DNA of 64,000 nt from Eutypa lata (taxonomy: Eukaryota; Ascomycota; Sordariomycetes; Xylariales; Diatrypaceae): the NCBI GenBank assembly GCA_022661535.1, contig JAKULF010000004.1, positions 6,324,001 to 6,388,000 of the forward strand, in the 5' to 3' direction. Below, one piece after another: positions 42,933-54,731 of this stretch (position 1 is the stretch's first letter; each line of letters starts with the position of its first letter). Both the position numbers and the translations under genes were made by a program. The notes under the pieces were generated by a model. That model worked only from the letters and a program-made list of their open reading frames with translations. It ran no database searches and was not told where the DNA came from.

Positions 42933-44473
42933 CTACGCCCCAACACCCTCCGTATCCGCAATCCGAAACACATACTTCACCGCATTCGCCCTCCCCTCCT
43001 TCAAATCCTCCAGGGCCTTCTGAACGCCAGCCAAACCGCCCGGTACGACGACCTGGGGCTGGGGCTTGAACCAACCCTCCTGCAGCGCCCTTCCGAGGTA
43101 CCGGAAGTAGACGAACCCGAAGTCCTTCGCGTCGCCGTGCACGGCGCCGACCATCGTGAGCGCGACGTCGACGTGGGGGGCGACCTTGGCCTTCTCCTCG
43201 TCCGAGAGCGTGAGCACGACCGTGATGGTCGGCTTGCCTTCGGCGTCCAGCGCCTTCCCGAGGTTGGTGTAGCTCCCGTGCTCCGAGGTGGCGTCGAGCC
43301 CGTACCGCAGCTTCGCGCCGTTGCCTGCTTTCTTGATCCCCGCCACCACGGCGTCGTCGCCCTCCCGGTAGTCTACTATGGTATCGCCCTTGCTCCGGTC
43401 GATCAGCGCTTCCACGTGCGCCGTCGACTTGCCGGCTACGCAGATGAGCGGGTCTGTGGATGTTTTGAGAGTCAGCGTGTTCTTCTTCATTATCTTCCTT
43501 CGTCTTCATCTTCACGATTCTATTTTCTGAATTTAAAGATCTGAGAGTTTGTGAACCCAATATCGCTCCTTGGATACTTTCGCCGCACCGATAACTAGAA
43601 GGGAGTAGAATAGCTATAGACAAGGCAGTAGGGGCAACTTACGGATGTTGCTGCGCTGTGCCAGCTGCACCGCATAAGAGCCCACGGCCGATGCTGCGCC
43701 GTAGATGACGAGGGGGATGGGTTCGGTAGCCGGGTGCCAGGGTTGCGGCAATCCGAGTTTGTCGTACAGCGCGATCGCGGACGTCATGGCGGCGAGGGGG
43801 ATGGCAGCGGCCTCTGTTCGTTAATATCAGCATTGTCATCCACCTATTGAAGGTCGTATGCATATATTATTATGATTATAATTATCTCCGTATATAATAC
43901 TCAAAAAGTTAAAGGGGGGAGAAATAGACGAACCTTCAAAGGTGGTACTCTTCGGGATGTGGAATGTGGTGTGTTGCCAAGCAATAGCATACTCGGCGTA
44001 CGACCCATTGGGAGTCCGCATCTCGTGGAAGGCGGCGACGCGGTCGCCGGGCTTGAACTCGGTGACGTTACTGCCGACCTCGTGAACGATGCCGGCGATG
44101 TCATCGCCTTGGTGATTGTTATCATTTAACCAAGCGGGGGCCTTGATATAGCGTAATCATAAAGGAGAAGATTAGTAAAAGTTTTCCCTCAGGTTATTGC
44201 AGTTTAACGATCTGACGACCGAATGTGTCGTAGAGTCACGAGCAATTTAAATATGAGAATTCACCTTCCAATCCTTGGGGTTCGATCCGCTGACCACCAC
44301 TTTGATGAGGACCTGGTCCTCGTTCGGCTTGGGGATCGGTACATCCTCTACCCGCACCTTGGGTCCTGAGGTGAGAACATACTATGTTAGTTTTAAATCA
44401 AGCCACATTGGTTGGATGGGTCTTCATAATGAGAAAGTATTTCCTTACCGATGGAAACAAAAGCTGCCTTCAT
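42933..44473 (-). CDS. MDR-family zinc-type/enoyl reductase-like oxidoreductase
   Basis: Five exons, 44473-44449, 44365-44265, 44141-43934, 43813-43643 and 43453-42933, give 341 aa with all phases consistent. Introns are 83, 123, 120 and 189 nt. The N-terminus (MKAAFVSIG, PKVRVEDVPIPKPNEDQVLIKVV, SGSNPKDWK) and GDDIAGIVHEVGSNVTEFKPGDRVAAF form the GroES-like domain. VIYGAASAVGSYAVQLA is the NAD(P)H-binding Rossmann motif. The catalytic zinc ligands and structural zinc lobe of true alcohol dehydrogenases are absent, so this is the quinone oxidoreductase/trans-enoyl reductase branch (ToxD-like). It would reduce a C=C bond with NADPH. No polyketide synthase is in view, so it need not belong to a secondary-metabolite cluster. 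Exons 4-5 are GC-rich. Confidence 0.9.
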
Positions 44474-45369
44474 GACGTAATTGGTTATGGGATGGAATTT
44501 GTCGATACTAGTCGGAATTCGAAGTTGCAAGTACAGAATTAAGAAGCTACATGTAGGTATTTAGAGTTATATAATAAGAATCACGTCTCAATGGATGCCT
44601 GTCCCCTATAACTGTCTTATATATGTAATTTATTGAGAAGTTAACCCATAAGGAAGTATCATAGACGAGTAAAAAAGTATCCGCAATCACCCCGTCTGAG
44701 CACGGCACCTATCAGGATTCATATTGTGTATTTATAATCACACTACTAAGACCACATCCATCGAGGTCTTTGATGCATAAAAACACGACAATGACTTAAC
44801 ACGCGGTAAATATGATATCAATGCGGGGTTTCATCAACACTAAAATGTCTCCGTAGCAATTGATCAAGGGCTCTACCGATTCCATGGCCCGACTAAGGTT
44901 CGGGGAAGATTGGAGTCGTCTCGGCCCTTATACCTTGATTATTCAGCGTCGTATCATCCTTCACATGTATGCGAGCGGCTTTCTGTGGGTACCTCGTTCA
45001 TGTAGGTCGGCGGACTTAAGATCGCCTTTAACCCGTCTAATATCCATGTTACTTCATGATGCTATCTCATAACCCAACTGTCTTGTCTCAAAGCAGAAAT
45101 AGACATCAGTAGGTTAGTTAGGTAGTTAACAAGTAGACGAAGATAAAGCGCCGTATAGTGCCTCTAGAGAGTATATATCGATTGAGTCGTATACCAGTAG
45201 TAATGTACAATGAATTCATTCATCAACCCACTATCATAAACATTTTCCTCTCTAGCAAAGCTCCGAGTCCCGACCCAAGTCATCTTTCTCTTTCTTTCTA
45301 CGTCTCCCAACTAGGCGGCCGACGCAGCGCCGCATGACCAAACAGAACCGGCCCAGAGGCATCCTCGCT
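44474..45369. other. Intergenic, no gene seen
   Basis: A 70-codon plus-strand frame at 44860 has no features. Otherwise AT-rich. Confidence 0.5.
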
Positions 45370-48306
45370 CTACGGAATGCAAAAATCAATCCAGCTACCT
45401 AAGTAGTCGAGTCGGTTGCGGCTACTATCCTGAAACTCGTGCTCCCGGTATATGGCCTCGAACTCTTCGTAGTTCAGCCGACCCCAGCCACCTCGCTCTC
45501 GTGCCTCCCGTTCGGCGAGGTCGAGACGCTTCCATGTCACCAGTGTGGAGTGAGGAACGTGGTCGGCCGATTCAGGGTCGACGAGCTTGGATTCCTGGGC
45601 CTGTTGCTTGCGTCGTTCTACAGCACGTCGGCTAGGGTGAACAGGAACATCGCTTTCCCCAGGTTGTGTTAATGACATCGCAGAGTCTGTTCTATTCCCT
45701 AGTGCTGTATTAGGTCGAAATTGGGGCATTGTCGGATCGCGATATTCCGTGGTCTGGGGTGTTATATCGTCTATCTCTGACACGTCTTCTGAACTCGGCT
45801 GTTCAATCTTGACTGCAGCTGCCTGATCAACTAGATCTCTCGCTGGTTGTACAACATCCTCTACTTCGGCCGGTTTATCCTCTCCCTCTCTTGAAGAATA
45901 AACTGCGTAGCCACTAATAGACAGAAGATCATCGAGGCTCCGTTCCGCTGGGGGGATTGGGCGTTGTACGGGCGGAGCATATGGTGGCCGTTCCGGAGAC
46001 TTTCCGGGTGACTTCTCATCTTCATCCTCATCCTCCACACTAACGTTCTCCAGAAGATGTCGATACTTTGCCCGGTCATCTTTCGTTTCCGCGGCTCGTA
46101 TGGCAATGTCCTCTTTCTTCTTGAATAGCTCGTCTAGTAGCTCATTAAATGCCTGCTGGGTGACCTGGTAAAGGATCTCTTTGCCGGCATCGCGCTCAGC
46201 ATCTGGGATCTCCATACCACCCCACCTCTCTGGAACACTTCTCGATGAGGTGGAAGGGTTAGACCGAATATCGAAGTCGTCCGTGTCCTCGGCAAACCGA
46301 ACCTTAGAGGAAGAGCGAGACCGGAGAGTAAGGACTGGCTGGGCTGACTTGGACGATTCTGCCACGTGATCGAGATTGGCAAGTACATCCTGGTTACCCT
46401 GCCACCCTTGAGGAGCCATTGCACCTTCTTCCTCATCTAGATAGAACTGACGTCTCTTCCATCTCTCGTGGAGCTGTCTTCTGGCATGGACTCTCCGGCG
46501 CTTCTCCAATCCCGAGCGAGGTATACTTGTAGCCATGGCCTGATGTTGAGCTCGCATCCGGCTCTCGGTAGGTAAGCTGTTAGTAAATTCAACAGCATCG
46601 GGAATGGGTGGAGATCCTGTCCGGGTATTTGGATCTGTAGGCTCATCATTTGCAGTACTATCCATGCCCCGTTCATCGAGCGGGGACCGCCTGGCTTCTT
46701 CTTCCTCTTCCTCTTCTTGCTCCTCTTCCTCCTCTTCCTCCTCCTCTTCGGATGTCTCACTATCATCATCGTCGGCAGGGGGGTCTGGCTCCCGGATACG
46801 GATAGATTCCAGGATATCCTCGATGTGTGTATAATCTGCCGAAAGCAAAGAGGATAACTCGACCATATTATGAGGAGGGTTGATAATCCCACTCCAGTAT
46901 TGAGCATCTCCGTTCGGGGAATGAGGCGCCCGGGAAGGCCCAAAGGATTCTGTGAAGAAGCTCTGGTTTGTGTTCCGTGTGAATAAGCTAGTCAAGATCT
47001 CTTCTCTGTTGGCAGTGTCCGGCTTGTCCTCGTTAACAACACCCTTGTCATCGGAAAGACGAACCTCTCCATTAGACTGGAAGACTTTGCCTTCCATAGG
47101 CCTGTTGTGATCAGCTTGTGGAACTCCACCCTCCCTGCCAAAAAGGCTGCTTAGAGGCTGTCTACTATTGATGAGTTGCTGTGCCTCGGCCGTGGTCATC
47201 ATGTGATCGTCAAGCCCTTGAAGCGTATCTTGGTGCATCTGCTTGTAAAGGACGTAGTAGGCGCGAAACATGCGCAGGAAGTCGCGTCTGCTTACGTAGC
47301 CGTCTGTATCTATATCGTAGCCATCGAATGTTCTCCTGAGCTTGTCTTTCCTCTTGCGATACGATACACCGTGTAGGAACTCTTCAAAACCAATTAGGTC
47401 GTCGTGATTCGTGTCATAGAAGGAGAACATGCGGTCGTGGATGAGGTTAGGTGCGGCGTGTCGGTAACCGCCAGAGGGGACCAGGCAGCGTTCGAAGGTT
47501 TTCCTATCCATAGCGAGGCCGAGGTTGTTGGGATCGTCTCTCCATTCGGTGTTTGCCATGAAGGTCCACTGCTCCCAGAAGGCATCCAGCTCCACTCGTT
47601 CGAAACCCGTCTCGTGCGACCACTTAGCTAGGAGGAATCTAGGCAAATTGCGGATGGCATTGTCTGGATCCCCCGGATACCAGGGCGGTTGAACAAGCCG
47701 TGGACCGAAGGGAGGGGCGGGAACTCTGACTTTGTAGAAAATGTGTGTCTTATTATGAAGTCCCTGGGATTCGCAAACCTCGCACAAGTCGAAGTCGGCG
47801 CAGTTGGCGCAGCGATATCGGATACCCCGTATGGGCACCATACCGCAACCGTTACATAAGCAGCCACGGTGAACATAGGCATTGCGTCTCGCGTTGTCCT
47901 CGGAAACTCTGAATAGGAGGGTCACAATATTCTCGCCCGTTCTTTGCCTCGACTCATGAGCGCCGTCGAACCAATCGGTGTTACTGATGTCGTTGTTGGT
48001 TTGGATATCGGGGGCATCGGGGGCATCGTGGGCGTCTCTAAGACTGATGTCGAGGTTCTCATCGCCGTGGGACTCGGATTCTTCGGATTCTTCTTGATCA
48101 GACCCATGGCGGATGCGACGGACGGCATTACGACGACGGAGTCCTGGACCTGGAGGTAGGTTATAATCAGGTGCGGGGTGGGAATGACTGGCGTAATAGT
48201 AATAGCCCAAGACGACAGCAGTGGCAGCTGAAAAGACAGCTACAGCTATCCTGGGCCGTGTCAGGTTAGACGCTGCTGCTGTAGCGGCAGATGATGACGA
48301 AGACAT
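45370..48306 (-). CDS. Membrane-anchored ZZ zinc-finger and EF-hand protein
   Basis: This is an intronless frame of 978 aa counted from the Met at 48306. An upstream Met at 48378 adds 24 residues. A membrane helix lies near residues 20-40 (PRIAVAVFSAATAVVLGYYYYA). Around residue 150 is a ZZ finger (CLCNGCGMVPIRGIRYRC, CADFDLCEVC, then the NKTHIF histidine). Two EF hands follow: DTNHDDLIGFEE and DIDTDGYVSRRD, both with good calcium-binding loops. The second half is disordered and charged, with an uninterrupted Glu-rich run (coding 46700-46750). It ends in a conserved WKRLDLAEREARERGGWGRLNYEEFE block. It is likely a calcium-responsive adaptor on an organelle membrane. The family is widespread in filamentous fungi but uncharacterised as far as I know. 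Confidence 0.88.
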   Translation of the reverse strand: MSSSSSAATAAASNLTRPRIAVAVFSAATAVVLGYYYYASHSHPAPDYNLPPGPGLRRRNAVRRIRHGSDQEESEESESHGDENLDISLRDAHDAPDAPDIQTNNDISNTDWFDGAHESRQRTGENIVTLLFRVSEDNARRNAYVHRGCLCNGCGMVPIRGIRYRCANCADFDLCEVCESQGLHNKTHIFYKVRVPAPPFGPRLVQPPWYPGDPDNAIRNLPRFLLAKWSHETGFERVELDAFWEQWTFMANTEWRDDPNNLGLAMDRKTFERCLVPSGGYRHAAPNLIHDRMFSFYDTNHDDLIGFEEFLHGVSYRKRKDKLRRTFDGYDIDTDGYVSRRDFLRMFRAYYVLYKQMHQDTLQGLDDHMMTTAEAQQLINSRQPLSSLFGREGGVPQADHNRPMEGKVFQSNGEVRLSDDKGVVNEDKPDTANREEILTSLFTRNTNQSFFTESFGPSRAPHSPNGDAQYWSGIINPPHNMVELSSLLSADYTHIEDILESIRIREPDPPADDDDSETSEEEEEEEEEEQEEEEEEEARRSPLDERGMDSTANDEPTDPNTRTGSPPIPDAVEFTNSLPTESRMRAQHQAMATSIPRSGLEKRRRVHARRQLHERWKRRQFYLDEEEGAMAPQGWQGNQDVLANLDHVAESSKSAQPVLTLRSRSSSKVRFAEDTDDFDIRSNPSTSSRSVPERWGGMEIPDAERDAGKEILYQVTQQAFNELLDELFKKKEDIAIRAAETKDDRAKYRHLLENVSVEDEDEDEKSPGKSPERPPYAPPVQRPIPPAERSLDDLLSISGYAVYSSREGEDKPAEVEDVVQPARDLVDQAAAVKIEQPSSEDVSEIDDITPQTTEYRDPTMPQFRPNTALGNRTDSAMSLTQPGESDVPVHPSRRAVERRKQQAQESKLVDPESADHVPHSTLVTWKRLDLAEREARERGGWGRLNYEEFEAIYREHEFQDSSRNRLDYLGSWIDFCIP

Positions 48307-49845
48307 GTCGAATAACGAGTGAGGCTCATGGCGGAGGGAATAGAGAGAATATTCTCCTAGAAGGGAGTCTCTGAGCAAATCATGGGTGTTTGATATTATT
48401 ATCAGATGTCATTCCGACGAATGCGCAACACATAAAACCCAAAGCAACTTGAATGTGCAATAAGTCGATTAACCATGGGTAGGCAGGTATATATTGTAAA
48501 TAGATGACGATAAGGGGATGATGCCCCAGCGCGAGTGATAAGAGTTCGAGGTTCTACTAGACTACGTAGTATCTACTAAAATTTGAGATGGTTGATGCTA
48601 TGCATTCACGTCACAGCTACCAGCTTCAAGCCAATGGCGGATGCAGGTTTCAAGGCGGTCGCTAACGGCGAAAACAGAGGTGTCAAGGGTGCCTGCCTAC
48701 CCACCCTTGTCCACACTTCCAGGCACACAGCACATTATTCTAGCAGTCCTAGGCCAACAGGCAACTCACCTTACCCAGCGGTCAAATGAACATCTAAATT
48801 CTCACATTTATTCATCCATTCATTCAGTACAACTGGGTCTATGTAATATTGAGACATGTATTGTAGATAACTACGACATGGGTTGATACAGCATCATCTA
48901 CTCTAGCTGTTACTGAACTAGAGTTCTACATAGAAGCTATATGTAATGCTCTTCTCTGGTAAGACCTACTTGCTACTGCTCAGCTAACTGTCTCTTGGGA
49001 ATACTTCGTATTTCATATACCTTCTTTCACTAGAAGAATCGTTCGGTCTTATACATATGAGTAAAGTGAAGTTAGCAGTTTACTATCACGATGGATGAGT
49101 TCGCAAGCATGCAACTGCTTGCGTAGAGGCTAGTACTTCGTATACATAGATTTCACTTCAGGGTCCAGATGATCATTATGTTATGCTTCGCACTGTATCT
49201 CCAACACGACCACCAGACAATTGTATTATAAAACAGGCGCGGCAGCGAGATCCGTATAGTCAGCAATTCCTTATGCGTACTGTGCGGGTAGAAAGATCTG
49301 ATGCTTAATGTGTTAGCGATCCGGGAGCTAAAATTAGTGGCTATGGTCTCCCCCACATTCCTTCTATACACGCGACAAGCCCAAAGCCCTACTCTGCTAC
49401 TGTACCAGTTGTACCAAAGCCTAAAGTAAAGGCACTGCCGACATGCCGCACTGCCGCAACGAAACCAGGCCAGGCGCCAGGCGCAGCAACATGACGGGGT
49501 GTTTCAGCCTCTCAGAGTTGGTCGTACAAAGAAAAATGGCTGGACCCCAAGACAAGGACGGACGGGGCCCACGTCACCTAGTCTAAGGCCGCGTCGTCGT
49601 CAGCCCCAAGCCGCAAACCTCAACAACATCGTCGTTGAAATTCGCAAATCTTGTGGTTTTGTTTTCTTGCCTCTTCTTTTAAATCGTTTTTAACAACCCG
49701 AATTTTCAATATACCGGAACACACACAAGCACACATACACACACACTCGCTCTGCCATCGCAACCTCTAGTTGTTTTTATCGTCGCTGTTGTCTTTGTTT
49801 CTTTTCGACGTTCGTTATTCTGTACAATCAACAAAATCATTTTTC
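48307..49845. other. Divergent intergenic region, about 1.5 kb
   Basis: This lies between two divergent start codons. It holds a CA-type microsatellite near 49719. A 64-codon frame at 49499-49693 is probably 5' UTR. No RNA gene was recognised. Confidence 0.5.
49719..49746 (+). repeat. Imperfect AC microsatellite
   Basis: ACACACACA runs interrupted by AGC and T, about 100 bp upstream of the M50-like start codon, probably in its 5' UTR. Confidence 0.85.
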
Positions 49846-50831
49846 ATGGCTCCCGTTTTCGAGAGATCCGGGGCCGTCGCCGGTCCTCTAGTCCGGACCG
49901 CCAAAGCTGCTGTGATTGCGGCCGGCCCGAATGTTGCGAAACTCGCCAGCCGAGAAGTGCTATCACGCCGTAGTCTTTCCGTCACCAGCGACTCCCAACG
50001 AGTGACGCTTGGTGTCATCGGCGCATACGTCGTCGCCATCGCGCTTCTATGGAACTTGCCTTATGTCCGATGGTCATTATGGCCCTTCAAGGTGAGCTAG
50101 TATCAACCAAAGTTACCGCCAGACCTCTTAAACTCATGAAACCCTATTCACAGATGCTGGTCATCGCATTCCATGAATTCAGCCATGCTTTCGCCGCCAT
50201 CCTTACCGGTGGAAAGGTCAAGTCCATCTCGCTGGACCCGCGCGAGGGCGGTGTCACGCACATGCTCGGCGGCAAGACCTTCATCACTTTACCGGCCGGC
50301 TACTTAGGCTCCTCCATCATCGGTGCCCTGCTGACGTTCTGCGGCTTTAACATCGTCGCGAGCAAGATTGCCAGTCTCGTGTTGGGTGTCGCGTTCCTGC
50401 TCACGCTCTGGTGGGGCAAGAGAGATTGGCTCACTATCCTAACCATCCTCCTCGCCGTGGGACTGCTCGTCGCTTGCTGGTTTATCGCCCACGCGATCGC
50501 CCTACGATTCGTAGTCCTCTTCATCGGAGTCATGAGTTCGCTCTATAGTGTCTGGGATATTGTAAGAGCCCCCGATTAATATGTTTCTTCATAAACCCCC
50601 CCCTTACTGATCGATATATAGTGCGACGATCTCATCTTGCGCAAAGTCAACAGTTCTGATGCTAGCGTGTTCGCCCAGCGCTACGGAGGCTCGTCTCAGT
50701 GCTGGGGCGTTATTTGGTCCATTATCTCCCTTTGCGTTATGGTTGCGGGCATCATTGCTGGTGTCGCTGCTTTTCCCCAGTCGTTTCAAGAGCAGGTGGA
50801 TAATTCCAGTAACTTTCTCCCAACGCGTTGA
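49846..50831 (+). CDS. Peptidase M50B-like intramembrane metalloprotease
   Basis: Three exons, 49846-50091, 50154-50561 and 50622-50831 (introns 62 and 60 nt, all phase 0), give 287 aa. The zinc-binding HExxH motif is His89-Glu90-Phe-Ser-His93 in IAFHEFSHAFAAILTGGK, inside a hydrophobic segment as in site-2 proteases. At least five further membrane helices follow. The intron within VWDI...CDDLI is spliced in frame and restores the conserved WDI-CDD segment, whose acidic residues could supply the third zinc ligand. M50B-like fungal proteins are predicted to cleave membrane-bound substrates, but I know of no defined substrate for this group. The first 60 residues could be a targeting region. 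Confidence 0.88.
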
Positions 50832-51136
50832 ACTGAGGGCCTACCTTATTCTCTTGGGAACTATTTTGCATTTTACGACCTTATCGTGGGGTAGATTCCT
50901 ACATGGTTGACGTTCTGAGGGGGGGCTAGGGGTTGAACATAATAGGGAGGAGGGAGTTTACGATCGAGTTGTCATAGATACCCATTGCTGATGAAGAAAA
51001 TGAGCTTTTAACGATAATTAATTGAATATTTACTTTAATTTTTCATGCTTACTTAGGTATATACTTAGTATGTTGCTGTGATTCACGTCTGTTGCCTTTC
51101 ATCACATCCACAGATTCGCCTCGTAGCATGTCGCCA
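50832..51136. other. Convergent intergenic, no gene seen
   Basis: 3' flanks of the M50-like and NmrA-like genes. AT-rich. Confidence 0.5.
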
Positions 51137-52111
51137 TCAACCATTTCCCCGGCCATACGTCATCTTCAACCAACCCCTAAAGTCCAGAAGCCCGGGTTCC
51201 TCCTCCCTGAGAGCCTTTATATCCGCACCAAATCCAACATCCTCAAACCACCTCATACTCGTACCCGCCTCCGCCACCGCCCACCGCACCCCCTGTCCGA
51301 CAAGCGCCCACGCCTGCGGCATCTCGCGCCCAAGCGTCTCTCTGTACTCCTCCCTCGCCTCCTCGAACGTAATCTCATCACCCGCGAGCCCTACGGCCCT
51401 CCCTTGCCACCCCTCGGGATCGAGCAGCGCCCTCGCCGCGAAAACCCCAATATCGTGCACGCTGACGAGCTGCATCCGGCGCCCCGACGGCATCGTCGCC
51501 CACAGCGCGGCCATCATGCGACCGAACGGCGTCGGCGAGCCGTAGTTATCCATGAAGCCCGTCGGCCTCAGTATCGTCCACGCTGTCTTCGTCGTCTTGC
51601 AGCTGCCCGATCCTGCTGTAGTAGCACTAGCAGTAGCAGTAGCGGTGACAGAACGCAAGTGCATCTCGATCCGGTGCTTACTCGCGAAATGCGGCACGTC
51701 CGTCTCGTTCTCCCAGCTCGCGTCGTCGCCGCCCCGATCGACGCTGCTGAACACGAGGTGCGGGATCTCGTGTGTGATGATCGCGGCGTCGATGAGCGGG
51801 AGGGCCTGCGCTTCCTCGTCGCCCGGCGCACCGGGTACCGTGACGAGGAAGATGGATGTTATGCCCGGGTGCGCCGTGAAGATGGCTTCGGGGTTGCGCG
51901 TAGACCCCTCGACCAGAGTGATATCTGGGAATTTCGCCTTCAGGGCTGTTGCCTTTGAAGAGCTTGCCGAGCGGGTGAGCGCTAGGATTTCGAATGATGG
52001 GGTCTTGTTTCTGTGTGGCTTTTGGGAGGCGATGATGGTGTGGAGGGCCGAGATGGTTGCCGTGCCTTGCTGGCCTGTAGCGCCCACGATTAGGATTGTT
52101 AGAGGTTGCAT
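51137..52111 (-). CDS. NmrA-like NAD(P)-binding protein
   Basis: This is an intronless 324-aa protein. The N-terminus ILIVGATGQQG (10-16) is the GxxGxxG dinucleotide-binding loop of atypical short-chain dehydrogenases. EILALTRSASS, VEGSTRNPEAIF and SIFLVTVPG follow the NmrA family layout. WTILRPTGFMDNYG and VSVHDIGVFAARALLDPEGWQGRAVGLAGDEIT are the substrate-side motifs. NmrA-like proteins bind NAD(P) and act as redox sensors or transcriptional modulators, often without enzymatic turnover. There is no Tyr-x-x-x-Lys active site here. A low-complexity Thr/Ala stretch near residues 150-165 comes from a GTAGCA-type trinucleotide repeat. The partner is unknown. Confidence 0.9.
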   Translation of the reverse strand: MQPLTILIVGATGQQGTATISALHTIIASQKPHRNKTPSFEILALTRSASSSKATALKAKFPDITLVEGSTRNPEAIFTAHPGITSIFLVTVPGAPGDEEAQALPLIDAAIITHEIPHLVFSSVDRGGDDASWENETDVPHFASKHRIEMHLRSVTATATASATTAGSGSCKTTKTAWTILRPTGFMDNYGSPTPFGRMMAALWATMPSGRRMQLVSVHDIGVFAARALLDPEGWQGRAVGLAGDEITFEEAREEYRETLGREMPQAWALVGQGVRWAVAEAGTSMRWFEDVGFGADIKALREEEPGLLDFRGWLKMTYGRGNG

Positions 52112-53128
52112 GGTGGTTTGCTAAGTTGTGGTATGTTCTATAAATCTTATTATGGTTTCTATCAAAACAGGTCTACTGTTATGGCAGTGAGCTTTATATA
52201 AGAACTACTTCAATCAATAATTGGGCAGTTCTCAAGTTCCGGGGAGTATTCCAGTGGGTCGGCGACTTCAAGGGAGACTTTTCGGATCCATCTTATATCT
52301 CTCTCGTTTGAACTCCCATTTAGACCAATTTGTCGCCAGAATGGTCATGATGACATTGTTACTCAAAACACAGAGGATAAGCAGCCGTGATTTATTTCAT
52401 TAGTTCAACCTATATAAACCTTTATATACTTCCATTTGCTCTCTTTCCATGTTGGCACTGTCGTATACACTTTATTAAGGCCCTACCCCTGCCCCCTGCC
52501 CCTATGCTATTGCTCTCTCATAGACATGTGAGGCTCTTACCATAATACCCCCAAATCTCATACTCGCAAATGAGCAAAGCCTCGGGATATTTCCGTTCAA
52601 CACTGATTGGTCTTATTCGTTGAATGTTACGTAGAAAACTAATGGTAGAACTGGAAGTTGTTGATTATTAACATATAGTCTTGTTCGCTTGTATATACAC
52701 CTCGTTGCAAACAACCCGATTAAATAAAACCGATATTACCTACATACCTAGGTAAGTATGTATACCTATGTGAATATTACTTATGAAGCCGATCCTTCGT
52801 TTTTGTCAAAAGGAATCCTTAGTCTAGTCTCTTCTCTGTATAAGGAACAGTGCAGGTGATCGGTCATATGACATCACGGATTCACGGCCCCTGAAAGTCT
52901 CCGAACAGTTAATCATTAACCTGCCAGCCTGTCTCGGTCTACCGCGATTAACTACCTATGTACCTCTAATGTATGACACCGATTAGTCACGAACCTAAGT
53001 ACGTAATATGCAACATAAAAAGGATATAACGAGCAGGATAACACATAGAGTCGAGCTCTTGAATTTATAGATACCTCCTAAGTACGTATAATTAAGAGTT
53101 TATAATCATAACCAAAGAGCAAAGAACG
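52112..53128. other. Intergenic, about 1 kb, no gene seen
   Basis: Divergent promoter space between the NmrA-like gene and the alpha/beta hydrolase gene. The 60-codon frame at 52221 has no features. Confidence 0.5.
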
Positions 53129-54731
53129 ATGCCGTATGTGTTCCACCCACACCCACGCCACTCAATCCGCTAGTTAAAGCAACGAACAGAAGAGGGCAAA
53201 ACTAACAACATATATCATCAGGAGAACGAAGGGCTCCAAGCTTCCCACCGTCGAGGAAATCACCAATGATCCAGCCTTCCCTACGGCGATATGGCAACTA
53301 GAGCCGCATCAGAAGGGCTTCCTACCCGTCGCCGTCGGCCGGGGCGGCCCGCTGAACATTAGCTGGGAGATCCACGGCGAGGGGCCGATCAAGCTTCTTG
53401 TAAGTATCTAGGTCATGCAAGCCCCCCTACTTGCCTTACCCCCTTTTCCTCAAGCCAAACCAAGCAAGCGATGATCATATCAGCTAGCTATGCGCCTGTC
53501 TATATACCTATCTATCGAACACGTAGATACTTACCGCTCTGTTAAACAAAAACATCATAGCTCATCAACGGCCTGGGAATTTTCAACACAACCTGGCAGC
53601 GGCAAACGCTTTATTTCGGACACCAGCAGTCATCCAAATACTCCGTACTCATCGTCGACAACCGGGGCATGGGCAAGTCGTCGCGCCCCCTGATACGCTA
53701 CAGCACCTCGGAGATGGCGCGTGACCTCCTCGAGGTCCTCGATCACGTGGGTTGGACAACCGCCGTGCACATCTGCGGCTCCAGCATGGGCGGCAGTAAG
53801 CAATTTTCGTAACATACCTAGCTATTTTCTTCTTCTTCTTCTTCTTCTTCTTCCCTTTGTGGCTAGCTTCAGTATTTCAAGTGACTGAAGGGGACATCTT
53901 CGGGAGCCCTTTACTTCCGAATAACCCCCAGACCTCGCCAAGCTAGCTCAAGAACGCAATTGTTAAGTCCAGATATCGTCGCAGTGATCGCGCAGGAGCT
54001 GGCGTGCCTGGCCCCGCAGCGCGTCGCGTCGCTCGCGCTATGCGGCACGGCAGCGCAGGTCGAGAACACGACCACGTTCGCCGAGAACCTCGGGAACCGG
54101 GTCCGGATGTTCATCCCGAAGAGCGCGGACAAGAGCGTCCGCTACACGGCCGAGGCGTGCTTCGCGCCCGGGTGGCTGACCCGCCCCGACGACGCCGAGC
54201 TGCCCGATCCGGAGACCACGCCGCGGGTCCTGCCGTCGCTTGGCGAGGGCGGCAGGTACTTGATGTTCGAGAACAACTACGCGCGGTTTGCGGCGCAGGA
54301 TATTACGAAGCAGGTACGTGAATGGGCGAATGAGGGAGCAACTAGTTAGTTGTTTTGGGGGTTCTATTCTAGGAAGAGCGGCATTTAGAAAACTGACGCG
54401 AATCTTCACTCACCCGCAGCGCGATCCCCACGGCTTCACGCGGCTCGGCTTCCTCCTCCAGGCCATAGCAGCGGGGTGGCACCGGAAGACGGCCGCGCAG
54501 CTCTCCGCCATGGCGGACGCGGTGGGGCGGGAACGGATTCTGGTCGTGCACGGCGTCGAGGACGGCATGATCAGCACGCCGCACGGGCGCAAGCTGATCG
54601 AGTACCTGCGGCCCGGGAGGGGGCTGATCGAGGACGGGCTGGGGCACGCCCCCTTCGTCGAGCGGAGTCGGTGGTTCAATGGGGTGCTGGAGGAGCTGTG
54701 CGCTGATGGGGAGAGGTTGAGTGGACGATGA
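53129..54731 (+). CDS. Alpha/beta hydrolase with 5-nt first coding exon
   Basis: Five coding exons, 53129-53133 (ATGCC only), 53222-53399, 53561-53795, 53985-54313 and 54420-54731, give 352 aa. The first intron has a perfect GTATGT donor and a CTAAC branch site, and the phase agrees. Motifs are LINGLG (oxyanion region), LIVDNRGMGKSS, the nucleophile elbow CGSSMGG with Ser136, Asp297 in VVHGVEDGMIS and His325 in GLGHAPF. The triad is complete. It resembles fungal serine hydrolases of the 3-oxoadipate enol-lactonase/haloperoxidase type. The substrate is unknown. Exons 4-5 are markedly GC-rich. The third intron carries a CTT microsatellite. The start is inferred from splicing because no ATG opens the second exon. 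Confidence 0.82.
53826..53853 (+). repeat. CTT microsatellite inside an intron
   Basis: About eight TTC/CTT units within the third intron (53796-53984) of the alpha/beta hydrolase gene. It forms an unusually long pyrimidine tract. Confidence 0.9.
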
